A DNA stretch of 64,000 nt. Source: Spirodela intermedia (Eukaryota; Streptophyta; Magnoliopsida; Alismatales; Araceae). This document shows, in pieces, positions 61,680 through 64,000 of the stretch (the stretch's first letter is position 1; every line of letters starts with the position of its first letter). The notes under the pieces were generated by a model. It saw only the letters and a program-made list of their open reading frames with translations. It ran no database searches and was not told the origin of the DNA. The translations under genes were made by a program, and so were the position numbers. The stretch lies in contig LR746274.1 of the NCBI GenBank assembly GCA_902729315.2, positions 2,383,037 through 2,447,036 on the forward strand, given 5' to 3'.

Positions 61680-61913
61680 TCAGATCGGCGTGATCAGCAG
61701 CCAAATCACTATCTTCGTGGCTCCATTTCTTGGGGTATATGCCGAAGATGGAGTTTCAAGCATGTCAAAGGATAGGAGAAAGAACAATAGCAGGAGGTAG
61801 GCGGTGATCAGGAAGGAGGTGATCTCTGGCTCACCGCGTGCTTGGTATATGGTCAGGGCGGAGACGATAGTGAAGAAGATGAAGGAGGCAGAGAACAGGA
61901 AGGACCAGTTCAT
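61680..61913 (-). CDS. Small predicted membrane protein, paralog of the one at 59475-59729
   Basis: 77 residues. The frame is open upstream to 61958, but only through a non-ATG codon, so the ATG at 61913 (MNWSFLFSASF) is taken as start. There are two hydrophobic segments (FLFSASFIFFTIVSALTI and ITAYLLLLFFLLSFDML) around ARGEPEITSF, and a tail ATKIVIWLLITPI. It aligns co-linearly with the ORF at 59475-59729, with substitutions that keep the hydrophobic pattern, which argues for selection. I recall similar small two-segment proteins annotated as uncharacterised in plants but cannot name them. Function unknown. Confidence 0.5.
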   Translation of the reverse strand: MNWSFLFSASFIFFTIVSALTIYQARGEPEITSFLITAYLLLLFFLLSFDMLETPSSAYTPRNGATKIVIWLLITPI

Positions 61914-64000
61914 GACGGTGGCAAGTGTAGAGTGTGCATGTTTATCCTCGGGGCACACTTATACTCTTCGGTTACCCAAATATTCCTTGTCCATCAAGCT
62001 TCAGAGCAAGAACTCCATAGCTATTTTAAGGCGGGATGCTGAAAAGTCAATGAAACTTCCTACCGATATATTTCTAAGCTTCAGCTGCCCTAATAATTCT
62101 TGCCCATCAAGGTTCTGACCAAGTCAGCGACGCGTTTAGGGTTAGGTTTCCATTACAGTAAAGTTTCGGAGTCATCTGTGGGTATCAAGATCTAAAAATA
62201 TAAGTTTCACTAAGATTCTCAACGATCATTATTAACTAAAGTGGACTCGGAGACATTGGCGATTGTCTCATTTAACGCCGCCACGGCTTACTACATTGGC
62301 CATTGGCGATGGTCAACAGTTGTCTCGTATCTCTATCATCGAGGTCGTTTGCAATGTCAGGCCAATGCAAATCAGCTGGGCATGAAGATCGAAACCCAAT
62401 TCCGAAGGTTGAACATCTTTGTGGAAAATCAAGTTTCTGAGCAAGTCAGCCCCGAAAGATCGAAACCCTCTCCTGCTGTTCCAGACCCAACTCCCCCTCT
62501 CTAGAAAGCATCCAGGGTCGTAGGAAGCAAATGTGGTACTGAATATCCACAAGGAAATTGGTTTAAATGTATTAAAGTGATACCTTAGCGTTTACAACAA
62601 AGTTGAGCATGATTATGGTCAGATCCAATAAAACATTACTTTCTGAAAATGTTAATTTTTGATTCGATTGCAGAAACTTCAGTTGTTTTAATGCTCTAAC
62701 GAGAGCATATGTATATGAAATTTGATTAGGTTCTCTCAAGCTAGCTTGAATTCAAATTGAATTATCAGCGAACAAGTATTTGTTTACTCAAAATTGGTGG
62801 TAAAAATATATGTGGAAGTTGAAAGAATGTACAAGAGTGAGGAAATCTAGTGAGTTGTATTAGAAACTAAGGAGAATGGGAGTATGAGATTATCCAAGAC
62901 GTAAATCTAGTTGAAAAACTATTGGGCAATCGTCAGAGAACAAAAACCCACGTCTCATCCACCATGGAAGAAGTCATGTCTATAAAAATTAACTTAAGCA
63001 TTCATCGTTTCTTTAGAAAAGTTTGAATGTCCTACCGAAGTGCATGGTGATTGGGTCTGATACAATTCGTATGTCTTTTATTTAATTGTCAACAATGATT
63101 TCCTAACATATTACAGGCTGGCTTCTCATGGCTTTGGTAAATAAGTTACATAGCCAACACATGTAATGATAACTTTTTTAAAAATTTGACGCTTACACAT
63201 GCTGTTAAAATCCAGATCTTTGTGCAGTGAATAGCCACATAGACGTAAGAGGCCCCTCGCCTGTGAAATATTTAATACCTTCGTAAAATCACACTCTCAA
63301 GCTTCGTAGCCTTCTATTTTTGCAAATGATTCCTGAAGATGATAGTGGGCTCTCCAAACTTCATTTATCTTCTTATTTTATATGTTGGCTATGTAACTTG
63401 TTTTTCTTATATTTTATGAAATAACATTTGAAATTCTATGCTAGAAACTCATGCCACCAAACTATGCAAGTTAACACATTTAGGGGGTCTTTAATCATCA
63501 AAATCAATTTTCCATGTCCGAGAAAGTCAACCAAGTGAACTAGACTATGTTTCATTGGAACCCACGATCTCTAGAAATTAATAAGATGTTTTTCAGATTT
63601 TCAAATTGTTCCTTCTCTCTTTGTGAATTATATGATGCATAAAAACTAGAACATTATATAAGACTGAGTAATGCAGATTAATAGGTGTTGATCATGACTT
63701 TATATATTTTTACATTTGATTTTTTTTTATTGACTTGTTATTTTTTGTATGTTTTTTAGAGTTGAGATAATTTGTTATTAATATATCATGTCCATCAATG
63801 AAACATGGCTTTTGAGGTCATTTAAAATCGTAAGTAAAGAAAATATTAATGTCAATTGTTTAACTGCCATAGAGAATGATGTTGCATAAATAAAAAAAAT
63901 TCTATTTCGTATTAAATGGATACAAATTTGAATGTGAAATAAGAACATGAGGACCTCTTGGATAAAAGCTCATCACTTATATTACATAGTATAGGGCGAA
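61914..64000. other. AT-rich intergenic DNA to the right edge
   Basis: Short open stretches only (for example 62241-62504), without recognisable domains. Nothing else seen. Confidence 0.45.

Overview
The window looks like nuclear DNA of a flowering plant. Genes are split by GT-AG introns, several with AT-rich introns over 1 kb. Intergenic DNA is AT-rich with GA/CT, AT, ATT and GATA microsatellites and a decayed Ty3/gypsy relic. Every recognisable product belongs to a plant family (DETOXIFICATION-type MATE, DAR GTPase 2, F-box/LRR, C2-type phospholipase D, PRP3, AT-hook AHL, BLUS1-like kinase). Some coding regions are very GC-rich (F-box, PLD, kinase, AHL exon 1) and others are not (DAR GTPase, PRP3). 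Such bimodal GC is common in monocots, but the species cannot be fixed from the sequence alone.

Layout. 1-3181 (minus): MATE transporter copy 1, cut by the left edge and carrying one in-frame stop. 3182-14375: intergenic, with a decayed gypsy-type element (paired LTR-like blocks around 6.3-6.7 and 9.4-9.8 kb and a gag relic between them), a 28-bp CT-rich minisatellite and AT-rich DNA. 14376-17806 (minus): MATE copy 2, intact over all recognised exons. 19173-26221 (minus): DAR GTPase 2 (MTG1/YlqF-like), eight exons. 28317-29828 (plus): single-exon F-box/LRR gene. 31196-34384 (minus): three-exon phospholipase D. 37811-43137 (plus): PRP3 of the U4/U6 snRNP, six coding exons plus a leader intron. 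46084-54585 (minus): AT-hook (AHL) gene spread over 8.5 kb with one or more uncertain exons. 55377-57455 (minus): two-exon BLUS1-like STE20 kinase. 59475-61913 (minus): two paralogous small membrane-protein ORFs. 61914-64000: AT-rich, no gene seen.

These are ordinary independent plant genes and I see no operon-like or defence-island system. The most informative oddities are: the single nonsense codon in an otherwise intact MATE copy; an 8-bp direct repeat exactly at both splice junctions of the first coding-region intron of PRP3, which could mark intron gain; the PLD C2 domain without its usual acidic calcium ligands; an AHL gene whose first PPC strand I cannot find; two satellite-like arrays (30.5-31.0 and 58.2-59.05 kb); and the tandem pair of small membrane proteins. 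All exon boundaries were read by eye from splice signals, phase consistency and family knowledge; no alignment or transcript evidence was available.
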